A stretch of 64,000 nucleotides of DNA from Burkholderia sp. Ac-20365 (GCF_017104715.1 NZ_JAAGPI010000009.1:186001-250000), one strand, 5' to 3'. Positions 8,051 through 17,026 are shown, numbered from the stretch's first letter. Numbers and translations are program-made. Notes: generated from the sequence alone by a model not told the origin.

Positions 8051-8686
8051 ATGTCCCAATACTTTCGGCTTCATCCGGATAATCCGCAGCCACGCCTGAT
8101 CAAGCAGGCGGCGCAGATCATAGAAGGTGGCGGCGTGGTCGCGCTGCCGACGGATTCGAGCTACGCGCTCGCGTGCCAGCTCGACAACAAGGATGCCGTC
8201 GACCGCGTGCGGCGCATTCGCGGCATCGACGAGCGCCAGCTGCTGTCGCTGCTGGTGCGCGATCTGTCCGAACTGGCGAACTTCGCGCTCGTCGATAACC
8301 GTCAGTACCGTCTGATCAAATCCGTGACGCCGGGTCCTTATGTGTTCGTGCTGCAGGCGACCAAGGAAGTGCCGCGTCGGCTGTCGCATCCGTCGCGCAA
8401 GACGATCGGCCTGCGCGTCCCCGATCACGCTATCACGCTCGCCATTCTCAAAGAACTCGGTCAGCCGATGCTCGGCTCGACCTTGATCCTGCCGGGCGAA
8501 ACGCAGCCGCTGAACGACCCCGAAGAAATCCGCGAAAAACTGGAAAAGCAGCTCGATCTGGTGATCGATGGTGGCGCGTGTCCGTGCGAGCCGTCGACGG
8601 TGATCGACCTGACAGGCGAGGAGCCCGTGCTGGTGCGGCCGGGGCGTGGCTCGCTCGCGCCGTTCGGTCTCGAAGAGACGGCCTGA
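8051..8686 (+). CDS. L-threonylcarbamoyladenylate synthase family protein (YciO-like)
   Basis: A 211-residue Sua5/YrdC/YciO-fold protein. The conserved ALPTDSSYALAC (residues about 34-45), a RIRGIDERQ segment, and SHPSRKTIGLRVPDH with the later LGSTLILPGE stretch define the fold that binds ATP, threonine and bicarbonate. Length and the missing C-terminal Sua5 domain fit the YciO subgroup, whose role in making the t6A precursor is less certain than that of TsaC/Sua5. The ATG at 8051 fits the start of homology. It follows the PHP phosphatase gene by 93 bp and precedes the M50 protease by 69 bp. Confidence 0.88.
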   Translation: MSQYFRLHPDNPQPRLIKQAAQIIEGGGVVALPTDSSYALACQLDNKDAVDRVRRIRGIDERQLLSLLVRDLSELANFALVDNRQYRLIKSVTPGPYVFVLQATKEVPRRLSHPSRKTIGLRVPDHAITLAILKELGQPMLGSTLILPGETQPLNDPEEIREKLEKQLDLVIDGGACPCEPSTVIDLTGEEPVLVRPGRGSLAPFGLEETA

Positions 8687-8755
8687 GCGTCAATGACCCG
8701 TCACATGAACGAAAGCCGACAGAGCCGCAAGGCGCCGTTGTTACAATAGAGCGAT

Positions 8756-9418
8756 ATGGATTCCTCCCTCATACAGACCATCGTCGTCTACGCGCTGCCT
8801 GTGATCTTCGCGATCACGCTGCACGAGGCGGCGCACGGCTACGTCGCGCGCATGCTCGGCGATAACACCGCGTACGTGCTCGGCCGCGTGTCTTTCAATC
8901 CGATGCGGCATATCGACCCCGTCGGCACGATCGTGATTCCGCTAGTGCTTTACTTCGCCACGAGCGGCGCGTTCATGTTCGGCTACGCGAAGCCGGTGCC
9001 CGTCGCGTTCGGCAATCTGCGTAATCCGCGCTGGGGTTCGCTGTGGGTCGCGCTCGCCGGCCCGTTGTGCAATTTCGCGCAGGCGCTGGTGTGGGGCGTG
9101 TTCGGCGTCGCACTGGCCGCCATGAATATCGACGAGCCGTTCTTCACGCGCATGGCGGGCGCGGGCGTCGGCGTGAATCTCGTGCTTGGCGTGTTGAACC
9201 TGTTTCCGCTGCCGCCGCTCGACGGCGGCCGCGTGCTCACGGCGCTCCTGCCCGTGCGCCCGGCAATGATGCTGGCGCGGCTCGAGCCGTACGGCTTTTT
9301 CATCGTGATGGCGCTCGTGATGACGGGCACGCTGACGCGCTTCTGGCTGCGTCCGCTCGTGAATATCGGCTATGAAGCCGTGACAGCTATCCTGACCCCC
9401 CTCGTTTCGCTTCTATAA
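8756..9418 (+). CDS. Site-2 protease (M50) family membrane protein
   Basis: A 220-residue polytopic membrane protein. The zinc motif HEAAH (His23, Glu24, His27) sits in the first transmembrane segment. The second M50 hallmark, NLFPLPPLDGGRVL, carries the third ligand Asp about 130 residues later. There is no PDZ domain, unlike RseP, so this is the short FwdE/SpoIVFB-like M50B class common next to trpS in betaproteobacteria. Substrates are unknown. trpS starts 9 bp after its stop codon, so they are probably co-transcribed. Confidence 0.9.
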   Translation: MDSSLIQTIVVYALPVIFAITLHEAAHGYVARMLGDNTAYVLGRVSFNPMRHIDPVGTIVIPLVLYFATSGAFMFGYAKPVPVAFGNLRNPRWGSLWVALAGPLCNFAQALVWGVFGVALAAMNIDEPFFTRMAGAGVGVNLVLGVLNLFPLPPLDGGRVLTALLPVRPAMMLARLEPYGFFIVMALVMTGTLTRFWLRPLVNIGYEAVTAILTPLVSLL

Positions 9419-9427
9419 ATCAAAACC

Positions 9428-10630
9428 ATGTACCCCGACCGTATCTTCTCCGGCATGCGGCCTACCGGCTCGCTGCACCTCGGCCACTATCACGGCGTGC
9501 TGAAAAACTGGGTGCGCCTGCAATCCGAGTACCCGTGCTTCTTCTGCGTGGTCGACTGGCATGCGCTGACGACCCACTACGAAACGCCGGATGTCATCGA
9601 GAAGAACGTGTGGGATGTGCTGATCGACTGGCTCGCTTCCGGCATCGATCCGGCGCAGGCGACGCTGTTCATCCAGAGCCGTGTGCCCGAGCACGCCGAA
9701 CTGTCGCTGCTGCTCGGCATGAGCACGCCGCTCAGCTGGCTCGAACGCGTGCCGACGTACAAGGAACAGATCGAAAAGCTGCGCGACAAGGATCTCGGCA
9801 CGTATGGCTTCCTCGGCTATCCGGTGCTGATGGCGGCCGACATTCTGCTGTATCGCGCGTCTCTCGTGCCGGTCGGTGAAGACCAGGTGCCGCACGTCGA
9901 AATGGCGCGCGAAATGGCGCGCCGCTTCAACTACATGTACGGCCGCGAGCCGGGCTTCGAGGAGAAGGCGAACGAAGCCGCGAAGAAGCTCGGCGGCAAG
10001 CGCTCGAAGCTGTATCACGAACTGCGCAACGCGTATCAGCAGGAAGGCAACGAGGAAGCGCTCGAAAAGGCGCGCGCGATGCTGTCGGAGTCGCAGAGTC
10101 TGTCGATGAGCGATCGCGAGCGCCTGTTTGGATACCTCGAAGGCTCGCGCAAGATAATCTTGCCCGAGCCGCAGGTGCTGCTGACGGAAGCGTCGCGCAT
10201 GCCGGGTCTCGACGGCCAGAAGATGTCGAAGTCGTACGGCAACACGATCGGCCTGCGCGAAGACGCGGAAACGATCACCAAGAAAGTCCGTACGATGCCG
10301 ACCGACCCGGCGCGCGTGCGCCGCACCGATCCGGGCGATCCCGACAAGTGCCCGGTGTGGCAGCTGCATCAGGTCTACACCGATAAGGACACGCACGAAT
10401 GGGTGCAGAAGGGTTGTCGCACGGCGGGCATCGGTTGTCTGGAGTGCAAGCAGCCGGTGATCGAAGGCATTCTGCGCGAGCAGCAACCGATGCTTGAGCG
10501 CGCACAGAAGTACATGGACGATCCGTCGCTGTTGCGCGCGATCGTCGCCGATGGTTGCGACAAGGCACGCCGTTTCGCGACGGAGACGATGCGCGACGTG
10601 CGTGAAGCGATGGGTCTGTCGTACACCTGA
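9428..10630 (+). CDS. trpS: Tryptophanyl-tRNA synthetase, with a Fe-S-type cysteine motif
   Basis: Charges tRNA-Trp in the cytoplasm. The class I signatures are present: HLGH at residues 17-20 (the HIGH motif) and KMSKS at about 265-269. At 400 residues it is longer than E. coli TrpS (334) because of additions around residues 170-240 and in the C-terminal anticodon-binding region. Cys308, Cys330, Cys337 and Cys340 have spacing x21-x6-x2, nearly that of the 4Fe-4S cluster in Thermotoga maritima TrpRS (x22-x6-x2). Its stop overlaps the start of the methyltransferase gene by one base, so the two are translationally linked. Confidence 0.97.
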   Translation: MYPDRIFSGMRPTGSLHLGHYHGVLKNWVRLQSEYPCFFCVVDWHALTTHYETPDVIEKNVWDVLIDWLASGIDPAQATLFIQSRVPEHAELSLLLGMSTPLSWLERVPTYKEQIEKLRDKDLGTYGFLGYPVLMAADILLYRASLVPVGEDQVPHVEMAREMARRFNYMYGREPGFEEKANEAAKKLGGKRSKLYHELRNAYQQEGNEEALEKARAMLSESQSLSMSDRERLFGYLEGSRKIILPEPQVLLTEASRMPGLDGQKMSKSYGNTIGLREDAETITKKVRTMPTDPARVRRTDPGDPDKCPVWQLHQVYTDKDTHEWVQKGCRTAGIGCLECKQPVIEGILREQQPMLERAQKYMDDPSLLRAIVADGCDKARRFATETMRDVREAMGLSYT

Positions 10631-11250
10631 TGACGGACAGCCTGAACCCGGGCGCGGCGGGCGCCGCTGGCCATGCGTCAATCGGCGGGCCGTCGCGTTG
10701 GGTGAAGCGCTGGGCGCATCTCGTCGATGCCGGCGGCGTGGTGCTCGACGTGGCCTCGGGAGCAGGGCGCCACGCGCGGTTTTTCGCGTCGCGCGGGCAT
10801 TCCGTGACGGCAATCGATCGCGATGCCGCCGCTTTGCAAACGATGGACGGCGTGCCGGGCATCGCGACCATCGCCGCCGATACCGAAAACGGCCCATGGC
10901 CGCTGCCTCCGGACGCACAGTTCGCGGCCATCGTCGTCACGAACTACCTGCATCGACCGCTCTTTCCCCAATTGCTGGACGCGCTCGCGCCCGGCGGCGT
11001 GCTGATCTACGAAACCTTCGCACAAGGCAACGAAACGGTCGGCAAGCCTTCGAATCCCGCTTTTCTGCTCGCGCCCGGCGAACTGCTGGACGCAGTTCGC
11101 GGCCTGTTACGTGTCGTTGCATTTCAGGACGGTTTCCTCGCAGAGCCGCGCCCCGCCTACGTGCAGCGGATTTGCGCGGTGCGCGAGGCGGATTCGTCGG
11201 TCAAAAGGAAAGATAAGGGGGTTCCCCCGCGTTACGATTTGGCCGGTTAA
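10630..11250 (+). CDS. Class I SAM-dependent methyltransferase
   Basis: A 206-residue Rossmann-fold methyltransferase. Motif I is VLDVASGAGRHARFF (residues about 38-52), followed by the acidic VTAIDRD at the end of strand 2 and a motif IV-like IVVTNYLHRPLF region. The fold binds S-adenosylmethionine; the substrate cannot be read from sequence. It resembles the small TehB/UbiG-like group. The ATG overlaps the trpS stop (TGATG), which implies translational coupling. dapA begins 42 bp after its end, with a TACAAT hexamer inside the gap. Confidence 0.85.
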   Translation: MTDSLNPGAAGAAGHASIGGPSRWVKRWAHLVDAGGVVLDVASGAGRHARFFASRGHSVTAIDRDAAALQTMDGVPGIATIAADTENGPWPLPPDAQFAAIVVTNYLHRPLFPQLLDALAPGGVLIYETFAQGNETVGKPSNPAFLLAPGELLDAVRGLLRVVAFQDGFLAEPRPAYVQRICAVREADSSVKRKDKGVPPRYDLAG

Positions 11251-11292
11251 TCCGCTACAATCGCAGTTTATCGAACAAATTCATGACGTTTC

Positions 11293-12201
11293 ATGGCTAA
11301 CGGCACTCAGCAAGACGGCGTCGCGATTCGCGGCAGCATTCCCGCCATCATCACTCCGATGCTCGAAGACGGCAGTCTCGATCTGCCGGCGTTCCGCAAA
11401 CTGGTCGACTGGCATATCGAAGAAGGCACGAACGGTCTGGTCGTGGTCGGCACGAGCGGCGAGTCGGCAACGTTGTCGGTGGAAGAGCATGTGCTGATGG
11501 TCAGGACGGCCGTGGAACAGGCTGCTGGCCGCATTCCGGTGATAGCGGGCGCGGGCGCCAATTCGACCACGGAAGCCATCGAACTCACCGAGCAGGCGAA
11601 GAAAGTCGGTGCCGATGCCACGCTGCAGGTCGTGCCTTACTACAACAAGCCGACTCAGGAAGGCATTTACCGCCATTTCGCGAAAATCGCTGAAACGGTG
11701 GATCTGCCGGTGATCCTGTACAACGTCCCCGGCCGCACGGTCGCGGACATGTCGAACGAAACGATTCTGCGTCTTGCCAACGTGCCGGGCATCATCGGTG
11801 TGAAGGAGGCGACGGGCAATATCGACCGCGCGGCGCATCTGATCAAGTCGGCGCCGGCGCACTTCGGCATCTACAGCGGCGACGATCCCACCGCGATCGC
11901 GCTGATGCTGCTGGGCGGCCACGGCAATATTTCGGTGACGGCCAACGTCGCACCGCGACTGATGAGCGAGCTGTGCAAGGCCGCGCTCGCTGCCGACGCA
12001 AAGTCGGCGCGTGAAATCCATCTGAAACTTCTCTCGCTGCACAAAAACCTCTTCATCGAATCGAACCCGATTCCCGCGAAGTGGGCGTTGCAGCAAATGG
12101 GCCGCGTTCAGGGCGGCATCCGTCTGCCTCTTACGCCGCTCGATGCGCGCTACCACGACGTGGTTCGCGCCGCGCTGCGCGAGGCAGGGCTGCTCGGCTG
12201 A
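11293..12201 (+). CDS. dapA: 4-hydroxy-tetrahydrodipicolinate synthase
   Basis: Condenses pyruvate with aspartate semialdehyde, the first committed step to lysine and meso-diaminopimelate for peptidoglycan. The 302 residues show GTSGESATLSVEEH (about 50-63), the catalytic-Tyr region VVPYYNKPTQEG, and the Schiff-base lysine in GVKEATGNID (Lys about 170). The start ATG lies at 11293. Aspartokinase LysC, which feeds this pathway, is encoded near the right end of the window at 62 kb. The downstream bamC gene is on the same strand after 106 bp. Confidence 0.97.
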   Translation: MANGTQQDGVAIRGSIPAIITPMLEDGSLDLPAFRKLVDWHIEEGTNGLVVVGTSGESATLSVEEHVLMVRTAVEQAAGRIPVIAGAGANSTTEAIELTEQAKKVGADATLQVVPYYNKPTQEGIYRHFAKIAETVDLPVILYNVPGRTVADMSNETILRLANVPGIIGVKEATGNIDRAAHLIKSAPAHFGIYSGDDPTAIALMLLGGHGNISVTANVAPRLMSELCKAALAADAKSAREIHLKLLSLHKNLFIESNPIPAKWALQQMGRVQGGIRLPLTPLDARYHDVVRAALREAGLLG

Positions 12202-12307
12202 GCGTCTGACATTTCAGGCGCCTCCCGGCATTTTTTCAACTGACGTCGATATCGCCCACGGTTTCGCACCGCACCCGGCAGCGCGTTCTAGCTTCACGAA
12301 GGACCCC

Positions 12308-13456
12308 ATGAAACGTTCCGCACTTTCCCTCCATGCAACGCGCCTGGCGGCGCTGTCGCTTGCGGCTGGCACGGTTGTGTCGCTTTCTGGCTGCGAGTCG
12401 CTGAACGACATGCTCGCGTCGGACCGGGTGAACTACAAGGCAACCGCGAGCGCGCCGCCGCTCGCCGTGCCGAGCGATCTGACGGCTGCGCAGATCGATC
12501 AGCGCTACGTGGCGCCGCCCGCGGGCGCTGCGCTCGGTGGCGCGACCCAGCGCGCGACGACGGCGGCTGGCAACCTGACGGAAGGCGTGCCGAGCGCGCA
12601 GGATCCGCTGGGCATGCACGTCGAGCGTGACGGCGACCGCCGCTGGCTGGTCGTCGACGGTCGCGCGCCGGAGCAACTGTGGCCGCAACTGCAGGAGTTC
12701 TGGACGGAAAACGGCTTCTCGCTGAAGACCGACGCACCGAGCACGGGCATCATGGCGACCGACTGGGCGGAAAACCGTGCCAACATTCCGGACGACTGGT
12801 TCCGTCGCACGATCGGCCGCGTTGTCGATTTCGCGTACTCGTCGGGCACCCGGGACAGCTTCCGCACGCTGGTGTCGCGCGACCCGAGCGGTGCAACCGA
12901 TATCTCGATCACGCACGCGGCGATGGAAGAAGTGCTGACGGGCCAGGACAAGACGTCGTCGCGTTGGGTCGAGCGCCCGCGCGATCCGGCACTTGAAGCT
13001 GAGTTCCTCGCCAAGCTGATGCAGAAATTCGGCCTCACCGACGCGCAATCGAAGCAACTGCTGACGGACGCACGTTCTGCGACCGGCCAGGCGCAACTCG
13101 ACAAGAGCGCAGGCGGCTCGACGCTGGATCTGCCTGAGTCGTTCGACCGCGCGTGGCTGCGCGTCGGCCTGGCGCTCGACCGCACGAACTTCACGGTCGA
13201 CAACCGCGACCGCGAAAAGGGCATCTACTACGTGCGCTACGCGGATTCGATGCAGGAACTCAAGCGCGACGGCCTGTTCGGCAAGCTGTTCTACAGCGAC
13301 AAGAGCGCGAAGAAGGATAGCCACGAATTCCTCGTCAACGTGCGCTCGAAGGGCGACGCGATGACGCAGGTCGCCGTGGTCGACACGAATGGCCAGGTGG
13401 ATACGTCGTCGGATGCGCAACGCATCGTGACGCTGCTGCACGCGCAACTGAACTAA
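12308..13456 (+). CDS. bamC: Outer membrane protein assembly factor BamC
   Basis: A lipoprotein subunit of the BAM complex that inserts beta-barrel proteins into the outer membrane. The 382 residues begin with a signal peptide ending in the lipobox SLSGC (Cys29). An unstructured Ala/Pro-rich segment follows (about 40-95), then two helix-grip domains joined by a linker, as in E. coli BamC (NlpB). The dapA-bamC order is the same as dapA-nlpB in E. coli, which supports the call. The ATG at 12308 is the first that gives a signal peptide. BamB is encoded in the same window at 21.9 kb. Confidence 0.93.
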   Translation: MKRSALSLHATRLAALSLAAGTVVSLSGCESLNDMLASDRVNYKATASAPPLAVPSDLTAAQIDQRYVAPPAGAALGGATQRATTAAGNLTEGVPSAQDPLGMHVERDGDRRWLVVDGRAPEQLWPQLQEFWTENGFSLKTDAPSTGIMATDWAENRANIPDDWFRRTIGRVVDFAYSSGTRDSFRTLVSRDPSGATDISITHAAMEEVLTGQDKTSSRWVERPRDPALEAEFLAKLMQKFGLTDAQSKQLLTDARSATGQAQLDKSAGGSTLDLPESFDRAWLRVGLALDRTNFTVDNRDREKGIYYVRYADSMQELKRDGLFGKLFYSDKSAKKDSHEFLVNVRSKGDAMTQVAVVDTNGQVDTSSDAQRIVTLLHAQLN

Positions 13457-13464
13457 GGCGGGTC

Positions 13465-14238
13465 GTGCGATTCGCCAGTCTGGGAAGCGGCAGTGAAGGC
13501 AATGCATTGCTGGTCGAAGCCCAAAGCGGTGCGACGACCACGCGCATCCTGCTGGACTGCGGCTTCTCGGGCAAGGAAGTGGCCCGGCGGTTGGAACGGC
13601 TGGGCACGGGCGTCGACGAGCTCGACGCCATTCTCATCACCCATGAGCACAGCGATCACATCGGCAGCGCGCTGACACTGGCGCGCAAACTTTCGATTCC
13701 CCTTTACATGAGCTGGGGCACGGCGCGCGCCGTCGGCGCCGACGAGGCCGATGTCGACCTGCATGTGCTGTGGGGCGACGAGGCTGTCGCGATCGGCGAC
13801 CTCAGCGTTTTGCCATATACCGTTCCTCACGACGCTCGCGAGCCGCTGCAGTATGTGTTTTCCGATGGTGCGTCGCGTCTCGGTGTGCTGACGGATGTGG
13901 GCACGTCGACGCCGCATATCAGCGCGGTGCTGGGCGGTTGCGACGCACTAGTGCTCGAGTGCAATCACGATGTCGAGATGCTGGCCGCTTCGCGGTATCC
14001 GCCGTCCCTGAAGGCGCGGATCGGCGGCAATCACGGGCATCTGAACAATGACGCGGCGGCGGAAATTCTTGCGTCGCTCGATCGCTCGAAGCTGAGGCAT
14101 CTCGTCGCAGCGCATCTGAGCCAGCAAAACAATCTGCCGGAACTGGCGCAGGCCGCGATGGCGGGCGTGCTCGGCGCGGCGGCGACGGAAGTGCTGGTCG
14201 CAACGCAAAGCGAAGGATTTGGCTGGCTGAGTCTTTGA
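13465..14238 (+). CDS. Metallo-beta-lactamase-fold hydrolase (YycJ-like)
   Basis: A 257-residue metallo-beta-lactamase-fold protein. The di-metal motif THEHSDH (about residues 51-57) and a later His/Asp set (VPHDA, LTDVGT, LECNHD, GNHGHL) are present. The family resembles YycJ/WalJ and other DNA- or RNA-acting exonuclease-like hydrolases; the activity is not established here. Translation appears to start at GTG 13465, 8 bp after the bamC stop, directly before the MRFASLGSGSEGN opening typical of this family. It ends at a bidirectional terminator. Confidence 0.88.
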   Translation: MRFASLGSGSEGNALLVEAQSGATTTRILLDCGFSGKEVARRLERLGTGVDELDAILITHEHSDHIGSALTLARKLSIPLYMSWGTARAVGADEADVDLHVLWGDEAVAIGDLSVLPYTVPHDAREPLQYVFSDGASRLGVLTDVGTSTPHISAVLGGCDALVLECNHDVEMLAASRYPPSLKARIGGNHGHLNNDAAAEILASLDRSKLRHLVAAHLSQQNNLPELAQAAMAGVLGAAATEVLVATQSEGFGWLSL

Positions 14239-14270
14239 GTCTTGCCTCTGCGGCGCGGCGCCAGGAAATG

Positions 14271-14308
14271 AAAAACGCCCGTGACGATGGCTCGTCACGG
14301 GCGTTTTG
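14271..14308. terminator. Bidirectional terminator between convergent genes
   Basis: A perfect 13-bp stem (14275-14287 with 14292-14304) has a 4-nt loop, A-run on the left and a T-rich right side (gttttgtttt). It serves the plus-strand MBL gene and the minus-strand BI-1 gene. Confidence 0.9.
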
Positions 14309-14331
14309 TTTTACCTGGCGATCAACGTCAA

Positions 14332-15030
14332 TCAGTTACGGTTGCCGCCGAAGATACCGAGGATCGACAGCAGGTTCACGAACACGTTGTACAGATCCAG
14401 ATAGATCGCCAGCGTGGCCGTGATGTAGTTGGTCTCGCCGCCATTCACGACGCGCTGTACGTCGAACAGCATGTAGGCCGAGAAGATCACGATGGCGAGC
14501 ACCGAGACCGTCAGCATCAGCGCGGGCAGTTGCAGAAACACGTTCGCGACCATCGCCAGCAACAGCACGATCACGCCGACGAACAGCCACTTGCCGAGGC
14601 CCGAGAAGTCACGCTTGCTGACCGTGGCGATCGTCGCCATCGCGGCGAAGATCACACCAGTGCCACCAAAGGCGAGCATGATCAGTTGCGGCCCGTTCGA
14701 AAAACCGAGGATGAAGCTGAGCAGGCGCGACAGCATCAGGCCCATGAAGAACGTGAAGCCGAGCAGCACGAACACGCCGGCGGCGCTGTCCTTCGTCTTC
14801 TGGATCGCGAACATGAAGCCGAATGCAATCGCGAAGAACGCGATCATGCTCATCGCCGGGCTGGTGGCGGCGAACAGCGAGAAGCCGGTCGCGACGCCCA
14901 CCCACGCACCGATGACGGTCGGCACCATCGACAGCGCGAGCAGCCAGTAGGTGTTGCGCAGCACCCGGTTGCGGGTCTCGGCCGTGGTGACGCTGCCGCC
15001 CCGGCCAAAGTTATAGGGATACTCGTTCAT
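14332..15030 (-). CDS. Bax inhibitor-1 (YccA/YbhL) family membrane protein
   Basis: A 232-residue protein with about seven hydrophobic segments and a short cytoplasmic N-terminus, typical of the BI-1/TMBIM family. E. coli YccA, a relative, binds FtsH and slows its proteolysis of membrane proteins; calcium leak activity is reported for a Bacillus member. Which applies here is unknown, but the FtsH regulators HflK and HflC are encoded in this window. The start at 15030 has ctccttg/aaggag just upstream on the coding strand and matches the family MNEYPYNFGR opening; a longer open frame exists but is not supported. Confidence 0.9.
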   Translation of the reverse strand: MNEYPYNFGRGGSVTTAETRNRVLRNTYWLLALSMVPTVIGAWVGVATGFSLFAATSPAMSMIAFFAIAFGFMFAIQKTKDSAAGVFVLLGFTFFMGLMLSRLLSFILGFSNGPQLIMLAFGGTGVIFAAMATIATVSKRDFSGLGKWLFVGVIVLLLAMVANVFLQLPALMLTVSVLAIVIFSAYMLFDVQRVVNGGETNYITATLAIYLDLYNVFVNLLSILGIFGGNRN

Positions 15031-15343
15031 GGTTTCTCCTTGCGTCAGACGCAGTGTTGCGACGTGGCTTGCAACGGTTTTTGTACGGTGCGGCTGGCGG
15101 CTGCCATCCGTCACGCGAACCCACAACCCTAAGATTAGCGGCGTAGTGCGGAGTTTCAATGCGGCGCACAACACCGTGCGATTACATTGTGTTTCCGTTT
15201 CCTTAGCGCTGTCTTAAAAGGGTTTCGGGCGCTCCATTTTCGACCTTACAGTATCGTAAGGGTTCAATCGCAATCATACACTGGAACATGCTACAATAGC
15301 GGATTCATTTAAATCTGTAACCTCTTAATTTTCTGGAGTTTTT
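15031..15343. other. Divergent intergenic region, BI-1 / ndk
   Basis: This 313-bp gap between divergent genes holds no supported gene. It contains an inverted repeat CCTTAC-6nt-GTAAGG at 15244-15261 and a TACAAT hexamer at 15292-15297, 47 bp before the ndk start. A convincing -35 box for that hexamer was not found. The region is AT-richer than the surrounding genes, as expected for promoter DNA. Confidence 0.5.
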
Positions 15344-15769
15344 ATGGCGCTCGAACGCACCCTGTCGATTATCAAGCCGGACGCAGTGGCAAAGAACGTG
15401 ATCGGCCAGATCTACAGCCGCTTCGAAAACGCTGGTCTGAAGGTCATCGCATCGCGCATGGTTCAACTGTCGCGCGCCGACGCGGAGAAGTTCTACGCCG
15501 TGCACGCAGCGCGTCCGTTCTTCAAGGATCTGGTTGAATTCATGATCTCGGGTCCGGTGCAGGTTCAGGTTCTGGAAGGCGAAGGCGCCATCCTGAAGAA
15601 CCGTGACCTGATGGGTGCGACGGATCCGAAGAAGGCCGACGCTGGCACGATTCGCGCTGACTTCGCAGACAGCATCGACGCCAACGCCGTCCACGGCTCG
15701 GACGCTGCTGAAACGGCAGCCGTCGAAATCGCGTTCTTCTTCCCGGAAGTCAACGTCTACTCGCGCTAA
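15344..15769 (+). CDS. ndk: Nucleoside diphosphate kinase
   Basis: Balances nucleoside triphosphate pools by phosphate transfer from ATP through a phosphohistidine. The 141 residues are the normal length, and the active-site motif NAVHGSD places the catalytic His at 117. A clear tctggag ribosome binding site precedes the ATG. It is the first gene of the long ndk-rlmN-rodZ-ispG-hisS-yfgM-bamB-der block, an order shared with other proteobacteria. Confidence 0.99.
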   Translation: MALERTLSIIKPDAVAKNVIGQIYSRFENAGLKVIASRMVQLSRADAEKFYAVHAARPFFKDLVEFMISGPVQVQVLEGEGAILKNRDLMGATDPKKADAGTIRADFADSIDANAVHGSDAAETAAVEIAFFFPEVNVYSR

Positions 15770-15862
15770 GCGCTTCGCAGTTCAGCAGTAACAGCAGCAG
15801 GAGCGGGCGCGAGCGGTACACGCGTTCATGCAGCTTGTTGCATGAACGCAGTCTCGCACTGA

Positions 15863-17026
15863 ATGGCAGGATTCGATATGACGAGCAGTCAAACCGTCAA
15901 CCTTCTCGATCTGGACGCCGCAGGCCTCGTCGCTTATTGCGACAGCCTCGGCGAGAAGCCGTTTCGCGCCAAGCAATTGCAGCGCTGGCTCCACCAGTAC
16001 AACGCTGCCGACTTCGACGGGATGACGGATCTCGCGAAGTCCCTGCGCGAAAAGCTGAAAGGGCGTGCATCGATCACGATGCCGCCTATCGTCAGCGACC
16101 ATATTTCTACCGACGGCACGCGCAAATGGCTCGTGGACGTCGGCAACGGCAATGCCGTTGAAACCGTGTTCATCCCCGAAGAAACGCGTGGCACGCTGTG
16201 CGTGTCGTCGCAGGCGGGATGCGCGGTCAACTGCCGGTTCTGTTCGACGGGCAAACAGGGGTTCTCACGCAATCTCACCACGGGCGAAATCATCGGCCAG
16301 CTGCGTATGGCCGAATTCGCGCTGCGTGCGTCGCTTGGCACGGCCGGTGGTCGCGCGACGGGTGGTGAGGGCAAGGGCGAGCGCGTCGTCACGAACGTCG
16401 TGATGATGGGTATGGGCGAGCCGCTGCTCAATTACGACGCGGTGGTTCCCGCAATGCGCCTGATGCTCGACGACAACGCCTACGGGCTGTCGCGCCGGCG
16501 CGTGACGCTGTCCACCTCCGGTGTGGTGCCGATGATGGACCGGCTCGGCGCCGATCTTCCGGTGGCACTCGCCGTGTCGCTGCACGCGCCGAACGACGCG
16601 CTGCGCGACGAACTGGTGCCGCTCAACAAGAAATATCCGCTGCGCGAGCTGATGGCCGCGTGTCAGCGGTATCTGAAAGTCGCGCCGCGCGACTTCATTA
16701 CATTCGAATACTGCATGCTCGACGGTGTGAACGACAGCGAGGCGCATGCGCGCGAACTGCTCGCCGTGACGCGCGACGTGCCGTGCAAGTTCAACCTGAT
16801 TCCATTCAATCCGTTCCCGGAATCGGGTCTGTTGCGCTCGAAGAACGAGCAGATCAAGCGTTTCGCGCAAGTGTTGATTGACGCGGGGGTTGTCACGACC
16901 GTGCGCAAAACGCGCGGCGACGACATCGATGCGGCTTGCGGTCAGCTGGCAGGCGCGGTCAAGGACCGCACGCGCCTCGCCGAACGTACCGGCAAGTCGA
17001 AAGTCATCGAAGTTCGCGCCGTGTAA
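15863..17026 (+). CDS. rlmN: Dual-specificity 23S rRNA/tRNA C2-adenosine methyltransferase RlmN
   Basis: A radical-SAM enzyme that methylates C2 of A2503 in 23S rRNA and A37 in some tRNAs, which affects translational accuracy. The 4Fe-4S ligands are in the C-x3-C-x2-C motif CAVNCRFC (residues about 117-124), and the SAM-binding GMGEP follows at about 188-192. The catalytic Cys pair of the family is completed by a C-terminal Cys in the DIDAACGQL stretch. A Gly-rich insertion lies just before the VVTNVVMMGMGEP strand. An alternative ATG five codons downstream (15878) is possible. Confidence 0.97.
   Translation: MAGFDMTSSQTVNLLDLDAAGLVAYCDSLGEKPFRAKQLQRWLHQYNAADFDGMTDLAKSLREKLKGRASITMPPIVSDHISTDGTRKWLVDVGNGNAVETVFIPEETRGTLCVSSQAGCAVNCRFCSTGKQGFSRNLTTGEIIGQLRMAEFALRASLGTAGGRATGGEGKGERVVTNVVMMGMGEPLLNYDAVVPAMRLMLDDNAYGLSRRRVTLSTSGVVPMMDRLGADLPVALAVSLHAPNDALRDELVPLNKKYPLRELMAACQRYLKVAPRDFITFEYCMLDGVNDSEAHARELLAVTRDVPCKFNLIPFNPFPESGLLRSKNEQIKRFAQVLIDAGVVTTVRKTRGDDIDAACGQLAGAVKDRTRLAERTGKSKVIEVRAV

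Noticed and set aside
9413..10918. 501-codon minus-strand frame over trpS and the methyltransferase gene
   Set aside because: It spans two clear genes in antisense, has shadow composition and no start signal.
14281..15132. 283-codon plus-strand frame over the BI-1 gene
   Set aside because: His/Gln/Asp-rich antisense shadow of membrane-protein codons; the BI-1 reading on the other strand has clear transmembrane helices.
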